A stretch of 9,138 nucleotides of DNA from Gorillibacterium sp. (GTDB taxonomy: Bacteria; Bacillota; Bacilli; Paenibacillales; NBRC-103111): positions 1-9,138 of the forward strand of contig JAIMBU010000062.1 in the NCBI GenBank assembly GCA_023511325.1, given 5' to 3'. Both the position numbers and the translations under genes were made by a program. The notes beneath the pieces were generated by a model, which was not told where the DNA came from, did not search any database, and saw only the letters and a program-made list of their open reading frames with translations. Below, one piece after another: positions 1 through 6,078 of this stretch; positions within the stretch are counted from its first letter, which is position 1, and the number at the start of each line of letters is the position of its first letter.

Positions 1-20
1 TGATATATTCATGTGTAGGG

Positions 21-713
21 ATGGTGAGAAAGCGGATGAACAGTAAAGTAAGTCGAGTCAATTTAACCGAAGAAATTTATCGCATTGTAAAAGAAGAAAT
101 TCTGTCACATAAATTAAAATCAGGCGAGAAAATTAACATAGATCAACTAGCGCGGGATTTGGAGGTAAGTAATATTCCTATTCGGGAAGCACTTTCTAGA
201 CTGCAATCAGAAGGATTCTTGCATATCATTCCCTACAAAGGGATGTTTGTTAACTTGTTGAGCGTTAAGGATTTGACTGAGTTGTTTGAAATCAGATTGC
301 ATTTGGAGCCTCTGGCTGTAGAGAAGGCGGTCTTAAAAATACCTGATCAAGTACTGGAATCGATGCGCGAAAGCATGATTGTGCTTCAATCCAATAAATC
401 GATAGAAGTGATCAGTGAATTGGACAAGATAACGGCGATGAATCAATCGATTCATGGCACCATTCTTGATTATTGCGAAAATTATAATTTGCAACAATTG
501 GTCAGAGGCTATAGCGAACAGATTCAACGTTATTTATCTTTTATTAAACTGAATTTAAATGTTGATAACACAAAAGTGGAGTGGTCTGAGCATGATGCTA
601 TTCTCCAGAAATTAATGGAGCGGGATGTTAAAGGTGCTTCTGATGCCATGTTTAAGCATATTAAAAACTCCGGTGAAAGAACCTACGAGCACTTTATCAA
701 TACGGGTATATAA
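21..713 (+). CDS. GntR-family transcriptional regulator, FCD (FadR-C) subfamily
   Basis: A cytoplasmic one-component DNA-binding regulator. Residues about 14-78 form the GntR winged helix-turn-helix, with the typical pattern around Ile-Pro-Ile-Arg-Glu-Ala-Leu-Ser-Arg-Leu (52-61) followed by the wing 'GFLHIIPYKGMFV'. Residues about 83-225 form the all-helical FCD effector domain, which in this family binds small carboxylates, often through a metal. The usual ligands are an Asp, then a His four residues later, then two further His. Here His145, His191 and His213 fit, but the Asp position is Asn141. The length of 230 residues is normal. The first ATG (21) has only a poor upstream site. The in-frame ATG at 36, preceded by GGTGAG at 23-28, is an equally good or better start and would give 225 residues. 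The promoter and any upstream target gene lie outside the window, so the regulated pathway cannot be named. The family is clear; the ligand is unknown. Confidence 0.93.
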   Translation: MVRKRMNSKVSRVNLTEEIYRIVKEEILSHKLKSGEKINIDQLARDLEVSNIPIREALSRLQSEGFLHIIPYKGMFVNLLSVKDLTELFEIRLHLEPLAVEKAVLKIPDQVLESMRESMIVLQSNKSIEVISELDKITAMNQSIHGTILDYCENYNLQQLVRGYSEQIQRYLSFIKLNLNVDNTKVEWSEHDAILQKLMERDVKGASDAMFKHIKNSGERTYEHFINTGI

Positions 714-747
714 CAGTCAGCGTTGATCAGCTGATAGCTGCTCATAG

Positions 748-800
748 AAACAACCCATACTTGCGCTTTTCGCGCAAATATGGGTTGTTTGTTGTTCTGT
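748..800 (+). terminator. Rho-independent terminator of the GntR gene, possibly shared with the convergent gene
   Basis: Arms 748-766 and 772-790 are complementary over 19 bases with a single C-A mismatch (760/779) and a 5-base loop TTTTC. The stem is followed by a T-rich run (TTTGTTGTTCT) that is interrupted by G. It lies 35 bases after the GntR stop and 58 bases beyond the stop of the convergent gene at 848. On the minus strand only TTT follows the stem, so termination in that direction would be weaker. Confidence 0.85.
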
Positions 801-847
801 ATGATGTTACTCGGCACTTGTTGTTTCACTTTTTTTACCTTGCCTAA

Positions 848-1462
848 TCAAGCATTCACTGAAAGGTCGTCCACTTCGGTCAGCCTAAATTGATAGACTT
901 TCTTCTCATCTACATGATAGACGGTCAAAGAATCGGTTGCTTCTTCGTAATTCAGAATTCGGCAAGGAATGCTGAGCTTAACACCTTTTCCTTTTAAGAT
1001 GGTCAGTCGTACCAAAGTATTGTTAGTTTTGTAGCTCTCAAGAATCCCAAGGAATGAAAGGTCCAGCTTGTCCTCTGGGTTTATGTGATGCGTTATTATA
1101 TTTGCATGCTCAGTAGCATCCTGGGCAGCTTGTTTCTTAGCAGCATTATGGTCTGCACGTAAAGAATTGATCTTTTGAGTAGCGGCCGCTTTTTGCGCAT
1201 CCTGCTGCACAACTACTTTCACACTGGCCTTTGGTGCTCCATCCGAACTATTATTACCTGTATGTTCTTTATGGCTTTCCACCGCTAGTGCATTTCGGAT
1301 CATCTGACCGAGCTCAATTCCATTCTTTACTTCATAATCCAAAAAGTTTTCTTGATTCAAAAAATGTAGAAGGGTTTCAAGGGCAATCCCGTAGCTGTAA
1401 CCTTCAACCATTATATCAACGTTAAACAAAAACTTTTTCTTCGTATTTTTCTCCCTATCCAT
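848..1462 (-). CDS. Hypothetical protein, 204 aa, two domains joined by an Ala/Gln-rich linker
   Basis: Not recognised. The protein is probably cytoplasmic: no signal peptide or membrane segment is visible. Residues 1-10 are very basic (DREKNTKKK). Residues 11-65 look like a small alpha/beta domain with a helix around 'GIALETLLHFLNQENF'. Residues about 66-130 are low-complexity, rich in Ala, Gln, Lys and His, probably a disordered or helical linker. Residues about 134-202 alternate hydrophobic and polar residues ('TLVRLTILKG', 'KLSIPCRIL', 'SLTVYHV', 'KVYQFRLTEVDDL'), which suggests a compact five-stranded beta domain. The strand order with a Gly-containing turn loosely recalls Sm-like barrels, but this is only an impression. 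The ATG is preceded on the minus strand by GGGAG about 8 bases upstream. The gene stands alone, convergent to the GntR gene and divergent from yunC. Codon use and the domain pattern support a real gene; its function is unknown. Confidence 0.8.
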   Translation of the reverse strand: MDREKNTKKKFLFNVDIMVEGYSYGIALETLLHFLNQENFLDYEVKNGIELGQMIRNALAVESHKEHTGNNSSDGAPKASVKVVVQQDAQKAAATQKINSLRADHNAAKKQAAQDATEHANIITHHINPEDKLDLSFLGILESYKTNNTLVRLTILKGKGVKLSIPCRILNYEEATDSLTVYHVDEKKVYQFRLTEVDDLSVNA

Positions 1463-1490
1463 CTACATACTCCCAACCTTCAATCTTATA

Positions 1491-1533
1491 TGTACTACTA
1501 CTATACCACTTAAATAAACCTGAAAGTAGTACA
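1491..1533. repeat. Perfect 9-bp inverted repeat upstream of the 204-aa gene
   Basis: TGTACTACT (1491-1499) and AGTAGTACA (1525-1533) are exact reverse complements separated by 25 bases. The pair lies 29-71 bases upstream of the minus-strand start codon at 1462. It could be a two-site operator or a hairpin in the 5' leader of that gene. No known regulator box was recognised. Confidence 0.5.
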
Positions 1534-1546
1534 AACAACTTATTTA

Positions 1547-1552
1547 ATTATA
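1547..1552 (-). promoter_or_regulatory. Candidate -10 element for the 204-aa gene
   Basis: Read on the minus strand, 1552 to 1547 is a perfect TATAAT. Transcription would begin near 1540, giving a leader of about 78 bases that contains the inverted repeat at 1491-1533. No good -35 hexamer sits 16-18 bases upstream and there is no extended TG motif, so the promoter may need an activator or the match may be chance. Confidence 0.35.
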
Positions 1553-1576
1553 GCTGTGTAAACATAACCAGAGTCG

Positions 1577-1606
1577 TTTGGGCTGTATTTGGGCATTTCC
1601 TATCAA
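1577..1606 (+). promoter_or_regulatory. Direct repeat TTTGGGC with 11-bp period and a weak promoter candidate for yunC
   Basis: TTTGGGC occurs at 1577-1583 and again at 1588-1594, exactly 11 bases apart, so both copies face the same side of the helix. TTGGGC (1578-1583), a 17-base spacer and TATCAA (1601-1606) form a weak sigma-A-like promoter that overlaps the repeats. TSS and regulator are unknown. Confidence 0.25.
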
Positions 1607-1677
1607 TAAAGACCTACACCTTCTCCGATTCATAGTCATAATGTATTAAGAAATCAAGCTGAGGAGGCGCGTGCAGG

Positions 1678-1980
1678 ATGATAACTGTAGATCCAATTCG
1701 CATCGGTGATCAAATTGCGCTGGGCATAGTCGTGAAGTTACCGAAGACAACTCTAATCGCCGTGGCAACAGACATTGGGTACATCATGTGCGGTGCTCTT
1801 GATATCGGTCTGCTCAATGAGAGACTGAAGGACCGTGAGATTATTGCGGCCCGTGCTGTAGGTGTTCGTACACTGGAGGAATTGCTTGCGGCTCCAATGG
1901 AGTCGGTCACATATGAAGCGGCTAAGCGGGGAATTGTGCCTGGTATGAAGGGTAGCGATGCTGTTTCGCTGATGTTCTAA
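1678..1980 (+). CDS. yunC: YunC/DUF1805 family protein
   Basis: A small (100 aa) soluble protein of the DUF1805 family, typified by Bacillus subtilis YunC. Its biochemical role is not established. The recognition rests on the order of conserved blocks: 'VVKLPKTTLIAVATD' (18-32), 'GYIMCGALDIGLLNERLKD' (34-52) and 'ARAVGVRTLEELLAAP' (58-73). Its length equals the family norm, and it starts and ends cleanly. The start is fixed by AGGAGG at 1662-1667, 10 bases before the ATG. It is a single-gene unit: the preceding gene is divergent and a strong terminator lies 162 bases after the stop. Cys38 in the conserved GYIMCGALD block is a family feature rather than an oddity. Family assignment is confident; the function is not. 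Confidence 0.9.
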   Translation: MITVDPIRIGDQIALGIVVKLPKTTLIAVATDIGYIMCGALDIGLLNERLKDREIIAARAVGVRTLEELLAAPMESVTYEAAKRGIVPGMKGSDAVSLMF

Positions 1981-2142
1981 ACGACTGATCAATCGAATGT
2001 CTGTAGTTCAAGACAGCAAATATATCATTCTAAACCTGACATCTCTCATACCACCGGATAGCACTAAATACCCATAGCAATCCAAAAGGTGTCATCAAAC
2101 GTATTATGGAACGAAAAAACTAAACTTAGCCGTTATGATAAT

Positions 2143-2178
2143 AAGTGATCTCCATCATTTTGGAGATCACTTTTTTTT
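2143..2178 (+). terminator. Strong Rho-independent terminator downstream of yunC
   Basis: AAGTGATCTCCA (2143-2154), a 6-base loop (TCATTT) and TGGAGATCACTT (2161-2172) form a perfect 12-bp stem. It is followed directly by eight T (2171-2178, the first two shared with the arm). This insulates the exporter operon from yunC. Confidence 0.93.
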
Positions 2179-2290
2179 CACTCAATCAGAGTTTGAAAGA
2201 TCTAATCATTAGGTAAATATGGCTTCCACAACGGTTAAGGTAAGGGCGTTATCCTACATTATCCAGAACCTCTCCGCCAATGTTTAAAAG

Positions 2291-2307
2291 TTAAGCTTCC
2301 TTTAAGC
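2291..2307. promoter_or_regulatory. Direct repeat TTAAGC-N5-TTAAGC, candidate response-regulator site
   Basis: TTAAGC at 2291-2296 and 2302-2307 are identical and separated by 5 bases (period 11). This 6-5-6 geometry is the one used by OmpR-type response regulators of Bacillales such as PhoP and WalR, although the hexamer itself is not their consensus. The pair lies 79-95 bases upstream of the adaptor start. No two-component system is encoded in the window. Confidence 0.45.
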
Positions 2308-2316
2308 ATTCACTCA

Positions 2317-2338
2317 GGGAAAATTCAGAATTTGTCCC
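2317..2338. repeat. Imperfect inverted repeat in the exporter leader
   Basis: GGGA-AAATTC (2317-2326), a central A, then GAATTT-G-TCCC (2328-2338) form a near-perfect palindrome with one bulged G (2334). The inner AAATTC-A-GAATTT is exact. It lies just downstream of the TTAAGC direct repeat. No T-run follows, so it is more likely a protein-binding site than a terminator. Confidence 0.4.
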
Positions 2339-2385
2339 TACAGTAAATAAGGAAGATTTTAGATTTAGCTTAGAGGAGGAAAACG

Positions 2386-4131
2386 ATGTTTAGGCTTAGA
2401 GGGAAAAAATGGATAGCGATTGTTATCGCAGTGCTCCTGCTCTGTGGAGGTGGAACCTACTTCCTATTAAATGGGTCTCAGGCAAAAGGGGCAGCCAAAG
2501 CTGAGAGCAAAATAGTGGAAGCGACGACGGGAACAATCCGTCAATCGGTTTCCGGTAGCTCTCAATTAGAGCCTGGTAACGTCCAGACAGTTATTGCTCC
2601 TGCAGGTGGTACGATTAAGACAATGAACCTCAAGCGAAATCAAGATGTGAAGAAAGGCGATCTTTTGCTGGAAATCGCTGATCCTACGCTTGAAATTAAT
2701 CTTCAGGAATCGCAAGAGAAATTAACTCAATTGAAGAAGGAATTGCTTAAACTACAGGATCAGGCTGAACACATGGTGATAACGGCGGGTACATCTGGAC
2801 TGTTAACGCTATCTAATAATGTTGAGGTTGGTGGGAATGTTAGCGATCTAATGAAGATCGGGACGGTATCGGGTTCATCAACGATGATCGTCACATTGCC
2901 TTTTCCAGCAGAGGAAGCCGTACAGCTTGTGAAGGGTGAAGAGGTTGATGTGGCGATTGATCCCTTCCTCTTGACCAAAACAGGTGTCATTCGTTCTGTT
3001 TCGAAGGTGCTTAAGGCTGATGAGAGCGGCGCCACAGTGCTTGAAGTGGAGATTGCGATTACCAATGACGGATCACTTGGCTCTGGTCTTAAAGCAACTG
3101 GAAGCATCAGCAAGGATGGACGCGAGATTGTTTCAACTGGTTCCGGAACATTAGAGTTCAGCAGCGAGACTGCAGTGCAGGCTGAAGCTGCTGGTACAAT
3201 TGGAGAATTGCGATTGAAAACAGGAGATACGGTAACGGCGGGAGCGGTAATCGCAACCATCACTAATGATAGTCTTGCAGATGATATTGCGGATAGCCAA
3301 GCTGCTATTGAACGGCAGAAGCTTGTCGTAACGAGTAATGAGGATAAGGTTAAGGAAATGATCGTCAAGGCTCCCTTTGACGGAGTTTTCTCAACTGACT
3401 TTGTCAACCAACGAATCAATGTATTGGAAAGTTATCCAGCTGGTGCGAAGATCGAAGCGAATGTGCAGTTCGGTTCAGTTGCTGATCTGAATAACATGCA
3501 GCTAGCTATTTCTGTAGATGAATTGGACTTGCCTAACATAAAGATGGGACTCAAGGCAGAAATTTCGGTTGACTCGATCGAACGCAAGGTTTTTGCAGCA
3601 GAGGTTACTCAGGTTTCATCAGTAGGGACAACAACCAATGGGGTTACGTCCTATGATGTCGTACTTTCGCTGAAGAACGAAACAGGTGAGTTGAAGAACG
3701 GAATGACGGCAACGGCAGAAATATTGATCCAGGACAAGAAGGACATTACGGTTCTACCGATCGAAGCTCTTAAACGGCAAGCCGGGAAACGTTACGTCAC
3801 CTTACAGAATGCAGATGGCACAATAGACGAGCAGCATGAGGTTGAGACTGGAATCAGTAGTAAGACCTTCGTCGAAATCGTCTCGGGTCTAAACGTAGGC
3901 GATAAGGTTGTTGTTCCTGTAACCGTTAAGAAGGAGACAGTCGGTCAAGATGATATAGACGCCATTCGTGCAATGTTCGAGAGCTCAGGTGGGTTCCCAG
4001 GCGGCGGTGGTGGTAATTTCCCTGGTGGCACTGGCGGAACGGGTCGTACTGGTGGAACAGGTGGAACGGGTCGCACTGGTGGAACAGGTGGAACAGGTGG
4101 TACTTACGGAGGAATGCCCGGTGGGAATTAA
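2386..4131 (+). CDS. Membrane-anchored HlyD/MacA-type adaptor with two tandem modules and a Gly-rich tail
   Basis: Extracytoplasmic adaptor of the neighbouring MacB-like ABC transporter, comparable in role to YknX or MacA. Residues 8-28 are a membrane anchor after the basic start MFRLRGKKW. Cys20 is preceded by LLL, so it is not a lipobox.

The remainder appears to hold two adaptor modules. Module 1 has a lipoyl half (67-100), a short coiled coil (101-128), a second lipoyl half (129-160) and a beta-barrel (164-242). Module 2 has a lipoyl half (263-294), a helix (296-322), a return strand 'KAPFDGVF' (328-335), a barrel (about 367-446) and a membrane-proximal domain (453-515). Usual adaptors of this type are roughly 370-400 residues, so 581 is long.

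Residues about 535-581 are almost all Gly, Thr, Arg and Pro, including three 9-residue repeats. The start is set by AGGAGG six bases before the ATG. The stop overlaps the next start (TAATG). The family is clear; the double-module reading is inferred by eye. Confidence 0.93.
   Translation: MFRLRGKKWIAIVIAVLLLCGGGTYFLLNGSQAKGAAKAESKIVEATTGTIRQSVSGSSQLEPGNVQTVIAPAGGTIKTMNLKRNQDVKKGDLLLEIADPTLEINLQESQEKLTQLKKELLKLQDQAEHMVITAGTSGLLTLSNNVEVGGNVSDLMKIGTVSGSSTMIVTLPFPAEEAVQLVKGEEVDVAIDPFLLTKTGVIRSVSKVLKADESGATVLEVEIAITNDGSLGSGLKATGSISKDGREIVSTGSGTLEFSSETAVQAEAAGTIGELRLKTGDTVTAGAVIATITNDSLADDIADSQAAIERQKLVVTSNEDKVKEMIVKAPFDGVFSTDFVNQRINVLESYPAGAKIEANVQFGSVADLNNMQLAISVDELDLPNIKMGLKAEISVDSIERKVFAAEVTQVSSVGTTTNGVTSYDVVLSLKNETGELKNGMTATAEILIQDKKDITVLPIEALKRQAGKRYVTLQNADGTIDEQHEVETGISSKTFVEIVSGLNVGDKVVVPVTVKKETVGQDDIDAIRAMFESSGGFPGGGGGNFPGGTGGTGRTGGTGGTGRTGGTGGTGGTYGGMPGGN
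4024..4104 (+). repeat. Three tandem 27-bp repeats coding the Gly-Thr-rich tail
   Basis: Units 4024-4050, 4051-4077 and 4078-4104 encode GGTGGTGRT, GGTGGTGRT and GGTGGTGGT. Units 2 and 3 differ at only a few bases and unit 1 a little more. The copies are in frame, so slippage would change tail length without breaking the gene. Confidence 0.85.
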
Positions 4132-4874
4132 TGGATAGAGAAAGGCGGGGAAGAGATTTGGATCTCATAGAGCTCAGCAATATCAGTAAGGTTTATGCTC
4201 AGGGTGATCAACCGATTCTTGTCTTGGAGAACGTTTCTCTCTCCGTCACAACGGGCGATTTTATCGCCATCGTTGGGCCAAGCGGTTCAGGCAAATCAAC
4301 CCTCATGAATATGATTGGCCTACTGGACGTTCCATCATCAGGCTCTTACATACTTGATGGAGTAGCAACGGAGAAGCTGTCAGATAATCAGATGGCAGAG
4401 CTACGCAACAAGAAAATCGGCTTTATCTTCCAACAATTTAATCTCTTGCCAAAGCTAACCGCTGTTGAGAATGTAGAACTGCCCATGATCTATGCCGGAT
4501 ATGATAAGAAGCGTCGCCGCGAGATCGCACACGCTACATTAGAATCACTAGGTATGGGGAAGCATGGACATCATCGTCCGAATCAATTATCCGGTGGACA
4601 ACAGCAACGGGTGGCGATCGGCAGAGCTCTAGCGATTTCACCTTCGCTGATGTTAGCTGACGAACCAACAGGTGCACTTGACTCGAAGACAGGGATTGAG
4701 GTGCTGGACCTGTTGATGGAGCTTAACGAGAAAGGCAATACCATTGTACTCATTACCCATGACGCTAACATTGCCAAACATGCGAAACGGGTCATCTCCA
4801 TTCGGGACGGTCGAATTGTCGGTGACGAGCGCATGATTTCTCTGAACTACCGTCCAATTGGGGTGAAGGTATGA
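4131..4874 (+). CDS. ABC transporter ATP-binding protein, MacB/LolD type
   Basis: Cytoplasmic ATPase that powers the exporter formed with the next gene. All hallmark motifs are present: Walker A GPSGSGKST (49-57), Q-loop Gln at about 101-102 in 'FIFQQFNLLP', signature LSGGQ (153-157), Walker B LMLADEP (173-179) followed by the D-loop ALD, and switch His210 in 'VLITHD'. The LolD/MacB/YknY subfamily is indicated by 'FNLLPKLTAVENVELP' and 'LADEPTGALDS'. The length of 247 residues is normal for a stand-alone domain; in Gram-negative MacB it is fused to the permease.

The ATG shares one base with the adaptor stop (TAATG) and has GGTGGGA just upstream. An in-frame TTG at 4158, preceded by GGCGGGGAAG, is an alternative start that would remove nine poorly conserved residues. 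The gene ends in an ATGA overlap with the permease, so coupled translation is likely. The transported substrate cannot be read from this subunit. Confidence 0.95.
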   Translation: MDRERRGRDLDLIELSNISKVYAQGDQPILVLENVSLSVTTGDFIAIVGPSGSGKSTLMNMIGLLDVPSSGSYILDGVATEKLSDNQMAELRNKKIGFIFQQFNLLPKLTAVENVELPMIYAGYDKKRRREIAHATLESLGMGKHGHHRPNQLSGGQQQRVAIGRALAISPSLMLADEPTGALDSKTGIEVLDLLMELNEKGNTIVLITHDANIAKHAKRVISIRDGRIVGDERMISLNYRPIGVKV

Positions 4875-6049
4875 AGCTGATTGAGTTAATTATCATGGCT
4901 TGGCGAACGATCGTGTCGAGTCCGATGCGGACCTTTTTGACCATGCTCGGTGTCATCATTGGTGTTGGTTCGGTGATCACGCTCGTCTCCATCGGTCGCG
5001 GAACCACGGCCGAGATCGAAAAACAATATGAAGGTCTCGGTGCAAATCTGCTCGTTGTCAACGTCATGGGTAATGGCAGAGCGACTCAACTGGACTATGA
5101 GGAATTGATGAACCTGGAGAAACTTCCCGAGTTTGCCAGAATCGCCCCAACCATCACACAAGCGAGCTCGAACATCAAGTACGACCGCACCCAAGAGGAA
5201 TACACTGTGGTTGGTACCAACGATCGGTACATCGGGATGATGAAGGCTGAACTGAACAGCGGGCGATTCTTAGCACAAGCGGATCTCGACTTCCGAAATC
5301 ATGTGGTGGTCCTAGGGTCAACGGTTGCCGAGACATTCTTTGGAAAGTATGACCCTGTGGGAGAAACGATCAATATAAGTGGCTATATTTACACGGTAAT
5401 TGGCAAACTCAAGGTGCAAGGCTCCACCTTAAGTGGCACCTCGGTTGATGATTCTGTGTTTGTCCCCCTTGAGACAGCACGTCGTGATTTCAAGCTGGGT
5501 AGCATTCGGACAACCTATGTAGAAGCGAGTTCCGCCGAGGATACCACTGTAGCGGAGAGTACGATGAATAAATACCTCACCTACAAGTTTACTTCCAGCT
5601 CCGGTTATACAATCACGAATCAAGATCAATTAAAGGAGGCGCGTAAGGAAGCCTCTAGTACGCTGAATAATCAGTTGATCAGCATCGCTGCTATATCCCT
5701 TCTTGTCGGAGGGATTGGAATCATGAACATCATGATGGTGACGGTAAGTGAACGGACGAGAGAGATCGGCGTTCGCAAATCGATCGGAGCCAAGAGGCGG
5801 AACATTCTGTTTCAGTTTTTAGTCGAGGCGGTTGTCATCAGCGGACTGGGTGGACTTATCGGTCTACTCCTCGGTACGCTATTGGCCTACGTGTGGCCCT
5901 TTATTTATCCCGATCAAACGACCCAGATTTCACTCGACGTCGGTTTATATGCCTTTGGCTTCTCTGCTATGGTTGGCGTCATTTTCGGCTTGTATCCAGC
6001 CAACCAGGCTTCCAAACTTCGACCGATCGATGCTCTTCGCACAGACTGA
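4871..6049 (+). CDS. MacB/YknZ-type ABC transporter permease (MacB_PCD plus FtsX domains)
   Basis: Membrane subunit of the exporter, with the four-helix topology of the MacB/FtsX (type VII) family. Residues 21-42 form the first membrane helix. Residues about 45-265 form the extracytoplasmic MacB_PCD domain ('ANLLVV', 'VVVLGSTVAETFFG', 'GETINISGYIYTVIGKL'). Helices at about 269-292, 316-343 and 357-377 form the FtsX part. The cytoplasmic coupling segment 'VSERTREIGVRKSIGAKRR' (292-310) and the C-terminal 'LYPANQASKLRPIDALR' (374-390) are classic for the family. The length of 392 residues matches YknZ-like stand-alone permeases.

The ATG overlaps the ATPase stop by four bases (ATGA), with GGGGTGA just upstream. 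In this family the complex works by transmitting ATP-driven motion across the membrane to the adaptor, rather than by a simple channel. The substrate is unknown; by analogy with YknWXYZ or MacAB it could be a peptide toxin or antibiotic. Confidence 0.95.
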   Translation: MKLIELIIMAWRTIVSSPMRTFLTMLGVIIGVGSVITLVSIGRGTTAEIEKQYEGLGANLLVVNVMGNGRATQLDYEELMNLEKLPEFARIAPTITQASSNIKYDRTQEEYTVVGTNDRYIGMMKAELNSGRFLAQADLDFRNHVVVLGSTVAETFFGKYDPVGETINISGYIYTVIGKLKVQGSTLSGTSVDDSVFVPLETARRDFKLGSIRTTYVEASSAEDTTVAESTMNKYLTYKFTSSSGYTITNQDQLKEARKEASSTLNNQLISIAAISLLVGGIGIMNIMMVTVSERTREIGVRKSIGAKRRNILFQFLVEAVVISGLGGLIGLLLGTLLAYVWPFIYPDQTTQISLDVGLYAFGFSAMVGVIFGLYPANQASKLRPIDALRTD

Positions 6050-6060
6050 TCACTTTTCCT

Positions 6061-6078
6061 GAGGAGGTTAATGCTTTG
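6061..6078 (+). promoter_or_regulatory. Ribosome binding site that decides a TTG start
   Basis: GAGGAGG at 6061-6067 lies 8 bases before TTG 6076. The nearby ATG at 6071 is out of frame and reaches TAA after three codons, so it cannot be the start. Confidence 0.88.

Larger units (their letters stand above)
1981..2385. other. Intergenic region between yunC and the exporter operon
   Basis: No coding sequence is supported in these 405 bases. The first 162 bases are an unusually long 3' stretch before the terminator and hold only a short hairpin (TGTCT 1999-2003 with AGACA about 8 bases later). After the terminator (2143-2178), the remaining 207 bases are the leader of the exporter operon, with a direct repeat, an imperfect inverted repeat and the ribosome binding site AGGAGG (2374-2379). 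No tRNA, riboswitch or complete small-RNA gene was recognised. Confidence 0.7.

Noticed and set aside
726..735. Perfect 10-bp palindrome ATCAGCTGAT after the GntR gene
   Set aside because: Short, lies between a stop codon and a terminator, and could easily arise by chance; no reason to expect an operator there.
1981..2178. Possible small RNA gene ending in the terminator at 2143-2178
   Set aside because: No convincing promoter was found between the yunC stop and the terminator. The simpler reading is a long 3' untranslated region of yunC; 5'-end mapping would settle it.
2443..2445. Cys20 of the adaptor as a lipoprotein lipobox cysteine
   Set aside because: The residues before it are Leu-Leu-Leu; a lipobox needs a small residue at -1. 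The segment reads better as an uncleaved membrane anchor.
2760..3419. Long open frame on the minus strand (219 codons) inside the adaptor gene
   Set aside because: It lies wholly antisense to a well-supported gene, has a Ser/Thr/Val-rich composition typical of a reverse-frame shadow, and shows no family features.
5632..5639. Strong AAAGGAGG motif inside the permease gene, possible internal start
   Set aside because: No in-frame ATG, GTG or TTG follows at a usable distance, and the encoded residues (LKEARKE) fit the permease.
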